DNA of 64,000 bases. It comes from Streptococcus cristatus AS 1.3089. GTDB lineage: Bacteria > Bacillota > Bacilli > Lactobacillales > Streptococcaceae. The first letter of the stretch is position 1. Each line of letters starts with the position of its first letter. This document shows positions 26,582-36,830 of this stretch, one piece after another. The notes beneath the pieces are model-generated. The model ran no database searches and had not been told where the DNA came from. It was given only the letters and a program-made list of their open reading frames with translations. The translations under genes were made by a program, and so were the position numbers. The DNA is taken from the NCBI RefSeq assembly GCF_000385925.1, contig NC_021175.1, positions 565,501 to 629,500 on the forward strand. Direction: 5' to 3'.

Positions 26582-26589
26582 GGTATAAT
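26582..26589 (+). promoter_or_regulatory. Extended -10 promoter of the HAD-gyrB pair
   Basis: TG-G-TATAAT (hexamer 26584-26589) with 7 nt to ATG 26597. No room for a leader, so transcription probably starts at or next to the initiation codon. Confidence 0.65.
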
Positions 26590-26596
26590 AAAGGGT

Positions 26597-27175
26597 ATGA
26601 ATTATCAAGATTACATCTGGGATTTGGGTGGGACTCTCTTGGATAATTATGAGACTTCAACCGCAGCTTTTGTCCATACCTTGCAGGACTTTGGTCTGAC
26701 TGCGAGTCATGATGAAGTTTATAAGGCTCTCAAGGTTTCGACAGAGTATGCAGTCCGCCAGTTTGCCCCTAGAAACAAGGAATTTTTAAAGGCTTATAAG
26801 GCGAACGAGGCCAAGGAATTAGAGCATCCGATTTTATTTGACGGTGCATCCGAATTATTGGCGCAAATTATCCAGCAAGGTGGCAGAAACTTTCTGATTT
26901 CTCACCGAGATGATCAGGTGTTAGAGATTTTGCAGAAGCCGCAGATTGATCCTTATTTTACAGAAGTAGTGACGGCTACTAATGGTTTTAAACGTAAGCC
27001 AGATCCTGAGTCTATGCTGTATTTAAAAGACAAGTACCAGATTGAGTCTGGGCTGGTTATCGGAGATCGGCCGATTGATATCGAAGCTGGTCAGGCGGCA
27101 GGCTTTAGCTGCTATCTCTTTGATAACATGAAAAATCTTGAAGAATTTGTAGATATTGAACTAGAAAAGGAATAA
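26597..27175 (+). CDS. HAD-family hydrolase encoded before gyrB
   Basis: 192 residues. Motif I is [10 protein letters not shown] (Asp at position 9), a small helical cap, motif II LISHRD, motif III Lys in [11 protein letters not shown], motif [16 protein letters not shown]. Note WDLGGT: the second motif-I acidic residue is replaced by Gly, as in some pneumococcal homologues, so the usual phosphatase acid/base Asp is missing and the reaction may differ. Likely leaderless, and one base separates its stop from gyrB. Confidence 0.85.
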   Translation: MNYQDYIWDLGGTLLDNYETSTAAFVHTLQDFGLTASHDEVYKALKVSTEYAVRQFAPRNKEFLKAYKANEAKELEHPILFDGASELLAQIIQQGGRNFLISHRDDQVLEILQKPQIDPYFTEVVTATNGFKRKPDPESMLYLKDKYQIESGLVIGDRPIDIEAGQAAGFSCYLFDNMKNLEEFVDIELEKE

Positions 27176-27176
27176 C

Positions 27177-29126
27177 ATGACAGAAGAAAAGCAACAAGAC
27201 ATACAAGCGCAAGAATATGACGCCAGTCAGATTCAGGTCTTGGAGGGCTTAGAAGCCGTTCGGATGCGCCCTGGTATGTATATCGGTTCAACCTCTAAGG
27301 AAGGTCTGCACCACTTAGTATGGGAAATTGTTGACAATTCGATTGATGAAGCCTTGGCTGGCTTTGCCACTCACATTCAAGTCTTTATCGAAAAAGATAA
27401 TTCGATTACAGTTGTTGATGATGGTCGAGGCATTCCGGTTGATATTCAGGAGAAAACAGGCCGTCCAGCTGTGGAAACCGTCTTTACTGTCCTTCACGCA
27501 GGAGGAAAATTCGGCGGTGGCGGATACAAGGTCTCAGGAGGTCTGCACGGTGTGGGCTCTTCCGTTGTAAATGCCCTGTCTACTCAGCTGGATGTCCGCG
27601 TTTATAAAAATGGCCAGATTCATTACCAAGAATATAGCCGCGGTCAAGTCGTCGCTGACCTAGAAGTCATCGGTGAGACAGACCGTACTGGTACGACAGT
27701 TCACTTTACACCAGACCCAGAGATTTTTACTGAAACAGTAGAATTCGACTTTGAAAAGCTCAACAAACGGGTGCAGGAATTGGCCTTCCTCAATCGTGGT
27801 CTCAGAATTTCCATCACAGATAAGCGAGATGGAATGGAGCAGGTCAAGGATTACCACTATGAGGGTGGGATTGCCAGCTATGTCCAATACATCAATGAAA
27901 ACAAGGATGTCATCTTTGACACGCCGATTTATACTGATGGCGAAATGGACGATATTACAGTTGAAGTAGCCATGCAGTACACGACTGGCTATCATGAAAC
28001 AGTCATGAGCTTTGCCAATAACATCCACACCCACGAGGGTGGAACGCATGAGCAAGGTTTTCGGACTGCCCTGACACGGGTCATCAATGACTACGCCAAG
28101 AAAAACAAGCTTCTCAAAGAAAACGAAGATAATCTGACTGGGGAAGATGTCCGTGAAGGATTGACAGCTGTCATCTCTGTCAAACACCCTAACCCTCAGT
28201 TTGAAGGTCAGACCAAGACCAAGCTGGGCAATAGCGAAGTGGTTAAGATTACCAATCGACTCTTCAGCGAAGCTTTCTCAGATTTCCTTTTGGAAAATCC
28301 TGCGGTGGCTCGGAAAATCGTCGAAAAGGGAATTTTGGCTTCCAAGGCGAGAATTGCTGCCAAGCGAGCTCGGGAAGTAACCCGCAAGAAGTCTGGCTTG
28401 GAAATTTCCAACCTGCCAGGTAAATTGGCTGATTGCTCGTCCAATAATCCAGAGGAAACAGAACTCTTCATCGTGGAGGGAGACTCAGCGGGTGGTTCAG
28501 CTAAGTCTGGCCGTAATCGTGAATTTCAGGCTATTTTGCCGATTCGCGGTAAAATTCTCAACGTTGAAAAAGCCAGCATGGATAAGATTCTGGCTAATGA
28601 AGAAATTCGCAGTCTTTTCACTGCTATGGGAACAGGCTTTGGAGCTGACTTTGATGTCAGCAAGGCTCGTTATCAAAAATTAGTCATCATGACCGATGCG
28701 GATGTGGACGGAGCCCACATCCGAACTCTGCTCTTGACTTTGATTTACCGCTATATGAAGCCGGTTCTGGAAGCAGGCTATGTCTATATCGCCCAACCAC
28801 CCATCTATGGTGTCAAGGTCGGAAGTGAGATTAAAGAATACATCCAACCTGGTGCGAATCAAGAAGAAGAATTGCAAGCTGCTCTAGCTCGCTATAGCGA
28901 AGGCCGCTCTAAGCCGACGATTCAGCGTTATAAAGGTTTGGGAGAAATGGATGACCATCAGTTGTGGGAAACGACCATGAATCCAGAACATCGCTTAATG
29001 GCGCGAGTTTCTGTCGATGATGCTGCAGAAGCCGACAAGATTTTTGATATGTTGATGGGGGATCGAGTAGAGCCTCGTCGTGACTTTATCGAAAAAAATG
29101 CAGTATATAGCACACTTGATGTCTAA
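27177..29126 (+). CDS. gyrB: DNA gyrase subunit B
   Basis: 649 residues. The GHKL ATPase has [22 protein letters not shown] and [14 protein letters not shown]. The transducer domain follows, then the TOPRIM domain with [14 protein letters not shown] and [12 protein letters not shown], and the C-terminal RYKGLGEMD. With GyrA it introduces negative supercoils. The sequence [10 protein letters not shown] and adjacent QPPIYG fit GyrB rather than ParE, and the neighbourhood (rodA, ezrA) is the gyrB neighbourhood of streptococci. Co-transcribed with the HAD gene. Confidence 0.96.
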   Translation: MTEEKQQDIQAQEYDASQIQVLEGLEAVRMRPGMYIGSTSKEGLHHLVWEIVDNSIDEALAGFATHIQVFIEKDNSITVVDDGRGIPVDIQEKTGRPAVETVFTVLHAGGKFGGGGYKVSGGLHGVGSSVVNALSTQLDVRVYKNGQIHYQEYSRGQVVADLEVIGETDRTGTTVHFTPDPEIFTETVEFDFEKLNKRVQELAFLNRGLRISITDKRDGMEQVKDYHYEGGIASYVQYINENKDVIFDTPIYTDGEMDDITVEVAMQYTTGYHETVMSFANNIHTHEGGTHEQGFRTALTRVINDYAKKNKLLKENEDNLTGEDVREGLTAVISVKHPNPQFEGQTKTKLGNSEVVKITNRLFSEAFSDFLLENPAVARKIVEKGILASKARIAAKRAREVTRKKSGLEISNLPGKLADCSSNNPEETELFIVEGDSAGGSAKSGRNREFQAILPIRGKILNVEKASMDKILANEEIRSLFTAMGTGFGADFDVSKARYQKLVIMTDADVDGAHIRTLLLTLIYRYMKPVLEAGYVYIAQPPIYGVKVGSEIKEYIQPGANQEEELQAALARYSEGRSKPTIQRYKGLGEMDDHQLWETTMNPEHRLMARVSVDDAAEADKIFDMLMGDRVEPRRDFIEKNAVYSTLDV

Positions 29127-29211
29127 AAAGTTAGAAAAAACAACCATTACAAATAAATTTGTGATATAATCAATATGTTTGCTTTTTAGTAAAAGAATGA
29201 AGGAGTTTTAT

Positions 29212-30936
29212 ATGTCTAATGGACTGATTATTCTCATTATTGTAGTAGCGGCACTATTAATTTTAGGCTATTTTACTGCTATCTATATGAGAAAACGAAA
29301 TGAAGCGAAGCTTCGAAGTTTGGAGGAGAAAAAAGAGGAACTTTACAATCTTCCCGTGAATGATGAAGTTGAAGAAGTTAAAAACTTACACTTGATTGGG
29401 CAAAGTCAAGTGACTTTCCGCGAATGGAATCAAAAATGGGTAGATCTCTCTTTAAATTCATTTGCTGATATCGAGAACAATCTCTTTGAGGCAGAGGGCT
29501 ACAATAATTCTTTCCGTTTCCTCAAGGCCAAGCATGCTATCGAAAAGATTGAAAGTCAAATTGATTTAATCAGTGAGGACATTCATGCCATTCGTCAGGC
29601 TTTGGAAGATCTTAAAAAACAAGAGTCTAAGAATAGCGGACGGGTTCTGCACGCCTTGGATCTATTTGAAGAATTGCAACATACTGTGGCTAGCAATCCT
29701 GATGCTTATGGTCAAGCACTTGCAGAAATTGAGAAGCAGATGGAAAACATTGAGTCTGATTTCTCTCAATTTGTTACCCTCAATTCTTCTGGGGATCCTG
29801 TAGAAGCAGCGGAAATCTTGGACAAGACCGAGAATCGTATCCTAGCTTTGACGCAGATTGTCGAAAAAGTTCCAGCAATTGTGGAAGACTTAACTAAGAA
29901 GTTGCCAGATCAATTAGAAGACTTGGAATCAGGTCACCGTAAGTTATTAGAGACCAATTATCATTTCATCGAAACGGATTTGGAAGCACGTTTCCAACAA
30001 CTTCATGCTAGTTTGAAGCGAAATGAAGAAAATCTTGCGGCTTTGGAATTGGATAATGCTTTGTATGAAAATGAGCAAGCTCAAGAGGAAATGGATGCTC
30101 TTTATGCTATCTTCACTCGAGAAATTGAAGCTCACAAGATGGTTGAAAAGTTAGTCAACTACCTTCCAAATTACTTGGCTCATACTAAAGAAAATAATCA
30201 ACAGCTGCAAAATGAAATGGAACGCTTGTCGCATTCATTCTTATTGTCAGAACCTGAGATTAGCCATATTAGAGATTTAAAATCTGAGCTATCTGCTCAA
30301 GAAGAAGTCGTTCTGACTGCTCTCGAAGATGCAGCTGAGATGAAAAAGCCATTCTCACTTGTTAAGGAAGAGTTGGAATCCATTCAAGCTCGTTTGAGAG
30401 AAATCGAAGATGAACAAGTTGAACTTGGTGAGCAACTAGATAAGATTGAAAAAGACGATGCCAATGCTCGTCAAAAAGTTACGATTTATGCCAATAAATT
30501 GCATACAATTAAGCGATTTATGGAAAAACGCAATTTACCAGGTATTCCAGAGTCCTTCTTAACCATTTTCTTTGGTGCAAGTGACTATATCGAAGAGCTT
30601 GCAAGAGAGTTGGAAGCACCTCGTGTGAATATTGACTCAGTTAACCGTTGGTTGGAAATCTTGGCAAATGCCATGAATGATTTGGAAGAGGAGACTTATC
30701 GAATTGTTCAAAATTCCACATTGACAGAGCAGTTGTTGCAGTATTCTAATCGTTATCGTTCATTTGATGACAATGTGCAGGCGGCCTTCAATGAATCCCT
30801 TCATGCTTTTGAAGTTGAATTTGATTACGCAAAATCTTTGGAAATTATTTCAAAAGCCTTGGATGTTGTCGAACCTGGAGTTTCAGCCCGTTTCATCAAT
30901 TCATACGAAAAAACACGCGAAAATATTCGCTTTTAA
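29212..30936 (+). CDS. ezrA: Septation ring regulator EzrA
   Basis: 574 residues from ATG 29212 (AAGGAG 11 nt upstream); the frame opens earlier at 29179 without a site. One N-terminal transmembrane helix (about residues 4-24, GLIILIIVVAALLILGYF) is followed by roughly 550 residues of spectrin-like coiled coil. EzrA links FtsZ and the divisome to the membrane and controls Z-ring position. Length and topology match streptococcal EzrA. Own promoter (TATAAT near 29164) and a clean terminator after it. Confidence 0.95.
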   Translation: MSNGLIILIIVVAALLILGYFTAIYMRKRNEAKLRSLEEKKEELYNLPVNDEVEEVKNLHLIGQSQVTFREWNQKWVDLSLNSFADIENNLFEAEGYNNSFRFLKAKHAIEKIESQIDLISEDIHAIRQALEDLKKQESKNSGRVLHALDLFEELQHTVASNPDAYGQALAEIEKQMENIESDFSQFVTLNSSGDPVEAAEILDKTENRILALTQIVEKVPAIVEDLTKKLPDQLEDLESGHRKLLETNYHFIETDLEARFQQLHASLKRNEENLAALELDNALYENEQAQEEMDALYAIFTREIEAHKMVEKLVNYLPNYLAHTKENNQQLQNEMERLSHSFLLSEPEISHIRDLKSELSAQEEVVLTALEDAAEMKKPFSLVKEELESIQARLREIEDEQVELGEQLDKIEKDDANARQKVTIYANKLHTIKRFMEKRNLPGIPESFLTIFFGASDYIEELARELEAPRVNIDSVNRWLEILANAMNDLEEETYRIVQNSTLTEQLLQYSNRYRSFDDNVQAAFNESLHAFEVEFDYAKSLEIISKALDVVEPGVSARFINSYEKTRENIRF

Positions 30937-30937
30937 G

Positions 30938-30960
30938 AAAGTTCCTTCGGGAACTTTTTT
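30938..30960 (+). terminator. Terminator after ezrA
   Basis: AAGTTCC-TTCG-GGAACTT with a stable UUCG tetraloop and six T. Confidence 0.92.
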
Positions 30961-31025
30961 CCATTCTCAGCAAAAAGTGTCTTATGTTATAATAGAGAGA
31001 CAGATTAAAGTAGAAAGTCTAAAAA

Positions 31026-31694
31026 ATGAAAAAGATTAAAAAATATATTACTCTCATTTTTCTTGGAGGTGTAGCAGTTTTATCGATAGCATTGATAAAT
31101 GGCTGGCGTTTGGATGATTACACTGTCCCAAAAAACAGAACAAGGGAACAGTATGATTTTGAAGGCACTTTTGAGCCAATGTTTAAGTTTTTAGAACAAG
31201 ACAAGAAGGACTTTACGGGATTAAAGGCTTATATTTGTGATGTTTATATAAAAGTCGGAGATCAAGTAAAAGATTATCAGATTGATTTAGATATTACTGA
31301 ATCAGCTATTAAGGGTGATTATACAATAACACATGGTGACACTAAAGAGAAAGTTCCTGTTACCTATTCTAATGGTAAACTAAGTTATGGCTCGGAGATA
31401 AATCCTTTATTTGATGAAGAGATTCTTAACTTAGTTGTTCAAAGAGCTCATTTCGCTTCCTTGGATGTGAAAGAGACTTTTAAGAGTGCAGAAACAGAGC
31501 TTCGTGATATTATCTATGAACCAGAAAATTCCTCTGACCTCTATAAATATCTTAAAAATAAGTACGATATGCCAGATGATACGACCTGTCGAATAAGAGT
31601 TAGCTATTCTAGTTATACAATTTATGGTGTTACAATCCAGATGAAATCGAGTGAAAAGTCTGTTCAAATAAGATCAACTGTATTAAAAAAATAG
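31026..31694 (+). CDS. Membrane-anchored TipC-like protein (possible toxin immunity protein)
   Basis: 222 residues. A lysine-rich start and one hydrophobic helix (about 8-26) are followed by a soluble extracellular domain beginning YDFEGTFEPMFKFLEQ. Topology, size and occurrence in tandem copies resemble the TipC family, which protects streptococci from the LXG-type lipid II phosphatase toxin TelC. I recognise the family only by general resemblance. No LXG toxin gene is in the window, so this would be an orphan immunity gene. A promoter with TATAAT lies near 30987. Confidence 0.5.
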   Translation: MKKIKKYITLIFLGGVAVLSIALINGWRLDDYTVPKNRTREQYDFEGTFEPMFKFLEQDKKDFTGLKAYICDVYIKVGDQVKDYQIDLDITESAIKGDYTITHGDTKEKVPVTYSNGKLSYGSEINPLFDEEILNLVVQRAHFASLDVKETFKSAETELRDIIYEPENSSDLYKYLKNKYDMPDDTTCRIRVSYSSYTIYGVTIQMKSSEKSVQIRSTVLKK

Positions 31695-31768
31695 GGAGGA
31701 TAATCAATGAATGGAATTGAAAAAAGTAATCGACGAGTTAAAATGTCTGATTAGGTAGGGAGCAAAGA

Positions 31769-32432
31769 ATGAAAAACAGAACTGGTTATTAGGGATAGTG
31801 ATAGCAGGGCTGCTCCTATTTTTGTCGTATCACTACATGGATGTGATTTTGGCGGCGAAACTATTCCAAAAAACAGAACAAGAGAACAGTATGATTTTGA
31901 AGGCACATTTGAACCAATGTTTAAATTTTTGGAGCAAGAAAAGAAGGATTTTACAGGGCTAGAAGCGTATCAAAGTAGTATTTATATAACAATTGGAGAC
32001 GACGTAAAGAATTATGAAGTTGACTTAGATACTACTATAGTTGACATTAAAGGTAAGTATAAAATAACAGCTGGGGATAACAAAGAAACGGTTCCTGTAA
32101 TATACTCTAATGGGGAATTACAGTACGAATCAGAGATAGAACCCTTATTTGATGAGGAGATTCTTAATCTAGTGCTTAAAAGAGATTATTTCGCTTCCTT
32201 GGATGTGAAAGAAACCTTTAAGAGTGCAGAAACAGAGCTTCGTGAAATTATTTACCAGCCAGAGAATCACTCTGAACTATTTAAAACTTTAAAAAATAAG
32301 TATGATTTACCAGAAGGCACTAACTGTCGAGTAAGAATTAAACACTCCAGTGGAAGTATTTATCAGATTTCTGTCCAAATGAAATCGATGGATAAGTCAG
32401 TTCAAATAGATTTAATGATATTTAAACAATAG
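31769..32432 (+). pseudogene. Second TipC-like copy, broken at the N terminus
   Basis: The region from about 31860 on is a diverged tandem copy of the preceding gene (IPKNRTREQYDFEGTFEPMF, then LDVKETFKSAETELREIIY). The N-terminal part is spread over three frames: start ATG 31769 in one, the hydrophobic helix NWLLGIVIAGLLLFLSYHY in a second, and the soluble domain in a third. Both shifts fit single-base deletions, near 31776 and between about 31835 and 31860. ATG 31917 would give a 171-residue cytoplasmic fragment without the membrane anchor. The spacer before it contains short ORF remnants at 31707-31760. Confidence 0.65.
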
Positions 32433-32467
32433 GGTGGATAATCGATAAGTAGGAAGGAGTTAAGACA

Positions 32468-33115
32468 ATGAAAACAGTCAAAGGTTTGTTAGTCATGGAT
32501 GTAGATAGCACTCTAATTATGGAAGAGGGCATTGATTTGTTGGGCGAGGAAGCTGGAGTTGGGCAGCAAGTGGCTGCTATCACTGAGCGAGCTATGCGCG
32601 GGGAATTGGATTTCGAGGCAGCTTTGCGAGAGAGAGTTTCACTTTTAGCAGGGCTTCCAGAAACTATCTTTTCTCGGATAGCTGACAAGATTCATTTCAC
32701 GCCTGGTGCTAAAAAATTAGTAGATGAGCTGCATGCGCGTGGTTACAAGATTGGCTTGGTTTCAGGTGGTTTTCATGAAACGGTGGATAGGCTGGCTGAG
32801 CAGCTAGGAATTGACTATGTAAAGGCCAATCGCTTAGAAATAGAGAATGGCTTCCTGACGGGTTATGTTCTGGGAGACATTGTTAGTAAAGATACTAAAG
32901 TTCAGATGCTGAAAGCATGGGCTCAAGAAAATAATTTGGAATTAAATCAAACCATTGCTATTGGGGATGGAGCCAATGATTTGCCTATGATTCAAACAGC
33001 AGGCATCGGAATTGCTTTTAATGCCAAGCCAATTGTAAGAGAGCAAGCGCCCTATCAAATCAATGTTTATGACCTCTATCAAGTAATTGACATTTTAGAT
33101 GCGAAGGAAAAATAG
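32468..33115 (+). CDS. serB: Phosphoserine phosphatase
   Basis: 215 residues. HAD motif I MDVDSTLI with the SerB-type DVDST, motif II GLVSGGFHETVD, motif III Lys in VSKDTKVQML, motif IV AIGDGANDLPMIQTAGIGIAF. Hydrolyses L-phosphoserine in the last step of serine synthesis. The ACT domain of longer SerB proteins is absent, as usual in Firmicutes. ATG 32468 follows AAGGAG. It is 8 bp from the glycerate kinase gene, a pairing that joins two ends of three-carbon acid metabolism. Confidence 0.92.
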   Translation: MKTVKGLLVMDVDSTLIMEEGIDLLGEEAGVGQQVAAITERAMRGELDFEAALRERVSLLAGLPETIFSRIADKIHFTPGAKKLVDELHARGYKIGLVSGGFHETVDRLAEQLGIDYVKANRLEIENGFLTGYVLGDIVSKDTKVQMLKAWAQENNLELNQTIAIGDGANDLPMIQTAGIGIAFNAKPIVREQAPYQINVYDLYQVIDILDAKEK

Positions 33116-33123
33116 GAGGCGTT

Positions 33124-34254
33124 ATGCATATCTTGTTAGCACCAGATTCTTTTAAGGAAAGTTTGTCTGCCGTTCAGGTGGCAGAAGCCTTGAAAGAAGG
33201 TTTTTCCCAAGCCTTGCCAGAGGCGACTTTTGATTTGCTGCCTATTGGAGATGGCGGTGAGGGGACTGTGGCTTCCTTGATTTCTGCTATGAAGCTAAAA
33301 GAGTTTTGCCACTGGGTAACTGGACCTTTTGGCCAGCCAGTCGAAATGAAATATGCTAGACAAGACCAGCTAGCCCTTTTTGAAATGGCAGATTTAGTGG
33401 GACTGGCTTTAATTCCTAGAGAAAAACGCAATCCTTTAGGCTTGGAAACCAGAGGGCTGGGGGAGCTGATTCTTCATTTGGCCGAAAATGGAGTCAGGAA
33501 GATTCTGGTCGGTGTTGGAGGCTCGGCGACGAATGATGGGGGGATAGGTCTGGCAGCCAGTTTGGGTTATGAATTTTTTGATGAAAACAATCATCGACTA
33601 CGACCGATCGGTTCCTCTTTAGGGAGAGTTGCTCGAATTTCTGCGGAACGTGTTCCAACTTGCTTGGATGATATAGAAATTGAGATTTTGACAGATGTTT
33701 CCAATCCTTTATGTGGTCAGCAGGGAGCAACGCAGGTCTTTGGACGACAGAAAGGCTTGTCTGAATGGCTTCTTTCATCTGTGGATCAGGAAATGAGGAA
33801 GTTCTATGAACTGGCCAATCCACAGATTTTTACCCAAGCTGGTGCTGGTGCAGGAGGGGGCATGGCAGCAGGGCTGGTCACATTTGCTAAGGGGAAAGTC
33901 GTGTCAGGAATTGACACCTGTCTGGATTTGCTGGATTTTGATCGCAGGGTTAAAGAAGCGGATTTAGTTGTTGTTGGTGAGGGGCGCATGGATAAGCAGT
34001 CTTTGGCAGGAAAGGCTCCAGTTGGAGTAGCAAGGCGGACGCCAAAAGAGATCCCTGTTCTTGCGATCTGTGGTAGTTTAGCAGCTGATTTGCCCCCATT
34101 TCCTAGGGAAAATATCCAGGCAGCTTTTCCAATTATTTCCCAAGTTGCGGATTTGGATGAAACCTTAGCCCAGGCGAGGGAAAATCTGGTTCGTACTGCT
34201 CGCAATATTGGCAATCTATTAGCCATCAAAAAAAGACTGGGACAAAAGTCCTAG
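33124..34254 (+). CDS. glxK: Glycerate kinase (GarK/GlxK type)
   Basis: 376 residues. The N-terminal APDSFKESLSAVQVAEAL, the internal GGSATNDGGIGLAASLG and GAGAGGGMAAGL are the class II glycerate kinase signatures. It phosphorylates D-glycerate in the cytoplasm. Follows serB by 8 bp. The final residues LGQKS and the TAG stop are supplied by repeat copy 3 (from 34234), so the natural C terminus has been trimmed or extended by the repeat. Confidence 0.92.
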   Translation: MHILLAPDSFKESLSAVQVAEALKEGFSQALPEATFDLLPIGDGGEGTVASLISAMKLKEFCHWVTGPFGQPVEMKYARQDQLALFEMADLVGLALIPREKRNPLGLETRGLGELILHLAENGVRKILVGVGGSATNDGGIGLAASLGYEFFDENNHRLRPIGSSLGRVARISAERVPTCLDDIEIEILTDVSNPLCGQQGATQVFGRQKGLSEWLLSSVDQEMRKFYELANPQIFTQAGAGAGGGMAAGLVTFAKGKVVSGIDTCLDLLDFDRRVKEADLVVVGEGRMDKQSLAGKAPVGVARRTPKEIPVLAICGSLAADLPPFPRENIQAAFPIISQVADLDETLAQARENLVRTARNIGNLLAIKKRLGQKS

Positions 34255-34407
34255 CCTCTCAATTGTCTTTGGATTGTCGAGCAAGACGCAGTGGTTGAGT
34301 GGGCTCTACTAGGCTGATTTCATCAGCTTTTACAGCCCTACTAAACCGTGCGGAGGTGGGACGACGAAATTGAATTCTAACGAATTACCGATCTCTGTCC
34401 CCCTCTC
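34234..34407 (-). repeat. Intergenic repeat, copy 3, ending two convergent genes
   Basis: Reverse orientation. It lies between glxK and the NTF2-like gene. At its left edge it encodes the last residues and TAG of GlxK. At its right edge it encodes, on the minus strand, GGQRSVIR and the stop of the NTF2-like protein. The central hairpin is partly eroded (ACTAAACCG where other copies have ACTCAACTG). Confidence 0.9.
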
Positions 34408-34736
34408 TTTTTCAGTAAGTATTCGATTTCTTTGACGATTAATCCGTTTGCAAATTCAAATAGATCGAAGGAAAGGTCTCCGTGGTCATTGACCAAAATT
34501 GTTAGAATCCGACTTTGCTCGGCATTAGTGTGATAGTATTGGCAACTAAACTGGGCGGAACTGTCCTGATAAGCCTCCTTTATCCTGTGGAGGTAGCCTT
34601 CTTTTCCCTGAATGATTTCTGGGGATTCTCCATGCAGCTCCCAGATGACATACTCGTCTAAAAAAGTTTGATAAATGTCCCAGTCACGCTGATTTTCCGC
34701 CTCGAAAAAGGTAAATAATTTCTCTAAATTTGTCAT
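34377..34736 (-). CDS. SnoaL/NTF2-like small protein
   Basis: 119 residues. The pattern LFTFFEAENQRDWDIYQTFL..YVIWELHG and the later YYHTNAEQSRILTILV fit the SnoaL-like (NTF2) cone-barrel fold, in which small proteins bind or turn over hydrophobic ligands. Catalytic role unknown. The start overlaps the stop of the upstream YueI gene (ATGA at 34733-34736), so they are coupled. The last eight residues come from repeat copy 3. Confidence 0.65.
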   Translation of the reverse strand: MTNLEKLFTFFEAENQRDWDIYQTFLDEYVIWELHGESPEIIQGKEGYLHRIKEAYQDSSAQFSCQYYHTNAEQSRILTILVNDHGDLSFDLFEFANGLIVKEIEYLLKKRGGQRSVIR

Positions 34737-35191
34737 TTATGAAACATTTTTTTCCAAAGGGAAGTTTTCTTGCGGGGAGATGGTTTACTCTCTGCTGGAT
34801 GGAGGACGTCGGCAAATTGCTTGCTCAAATCCTTGTCTTCCACGGTCACAGGACGATCACTATGGATAACCAAACCGAAAGGAGAGGATTGGCAAAAAGC
34901 AGAGACGATGGTGGCCTCGCAGCCTAAGTCTTTGGCGGTTTTTAGGTAGAAAACCTGCTGGCTGGATATGACTTCAGGCGATATTTTGACTGTGACAGGA
35001 TAGTAGCTTTTAGTGATCTTCTCAACTATTTCTTTAAAATGCTGCTTTAGGAGAGTAGAATTTGCATCAGAAATAGAGCAGTAGCCAATTACCCGCTCTT
35101 CAAAAGTTTCCAGAAATTTGCGCTGTTCATCAGGATTGAGCTTAGCATTTCCCTGAGATTTTTCCATGATAATATTATTTAGATCTGTCAT
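34733..35191 (-). CDS. YueI-family protein (DUF1694)
   Basis: 152 residues. The sequence GNAKLNPDEQRKFLETFEERV, the central YPVTVKISPEVISSQQVFYL and the short basic tail match DUF1694 (B. subtilis YueI), cytoplasmic proteins of unknown function. The minus-strand -10 TG-A-TATACT (35198-35206) lies 6 nt before the ATG, so the transcript is probably leaderless. Coupled to the NTF2-like gene and divergent from eno. Confidence 0.85.
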   Translation of the reverse strand: MTDLNNIIMEKSQGNAKLNPDEQRKFLETFEERVIGYCSISDANSTLLKQHFKEIVEKITKSYYPVTVKISPEVISSQQVFYLKTAKDLGCEATIVSAFCQSSPFGLVIHSDRPVTVEDKDLSKQFADVLHPAESKPSPRKKTSLWKKMFHK

Positions 35192-35308
35192 ATTTCTAGT
35201 ATATCATAAATAAAGGATTTCTGATTTACAAACTGTAAAGAAAGAGACAGAATATAACCGATTGCATCTTAAGATTTGTGATTTTTCACGCAAAGATATT
35301 GTTTTTCC

Positions 35309-35337
35309 TTGAAAAAAAAGCGCTTTTGAGGTATCAT
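35309..35337 (+). promoter_or_regulatory. eno promoter with palindrome in the spacer
   Basis: -35 TTGAAA (35309-35314), 17-bp spacer, -10 TATCAT (35332-35337). A perfect 12-bp palindrome AAAAGCGCTTTT (35316-35327) fills the spacer. Its core matches the centre of a CcpA cre site but lacks the outer TG and CA, so catabolite control is only a possibility. Confidence 0.7.
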
Positions 35338-35357
35338 AGACTAGTAAATAATTTTAA

Positions 35358-36680
<1,323 letters not shown>

Positions 36681-36718
36681 TCTCTTTATGGGATTAGGGG
36701 CTGTAAAGCCTTGATATT

Positions 36719-36752
36719 AAGCACTTTGGGGCACTTTCCCTTAGTGCTTTTT
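36719..36752 (+). terminator. Hairpin downstream of eno
   Basis: AGCACT (36719-36724) pairs with AGTGCT over a loop of about 20 nt, followed by six T. It probably terminates eno; it may lie at or just outside the left end of the island. Confidence 0.6.
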
Positions 36753-36830
36753 TGATATTACTACCCTTTTACTACCCTACTAATTTTGGTATAGTAAGAG
36801 GGTAGCCCGAAAATGGGTCACCCTTATTAT

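Noticed and set aside
27660-28187. Long minus-strand ORF (175 codons) inside gyrB, and similar ORFs opposite mgtA, eno, atpA and atpD
   Set aside because: They lie antisense to well-conserved genes, lack ribosome binding sites and match no family; they are shadows of the coding strand.
36719-36830. Clear attL with a matching attR on the other side
   Set aside because: Best shared string with the right flank is about 9 bp (TTTATAAAT or TACCCTTT), not distinguishable from chance in AT-rich DNA.
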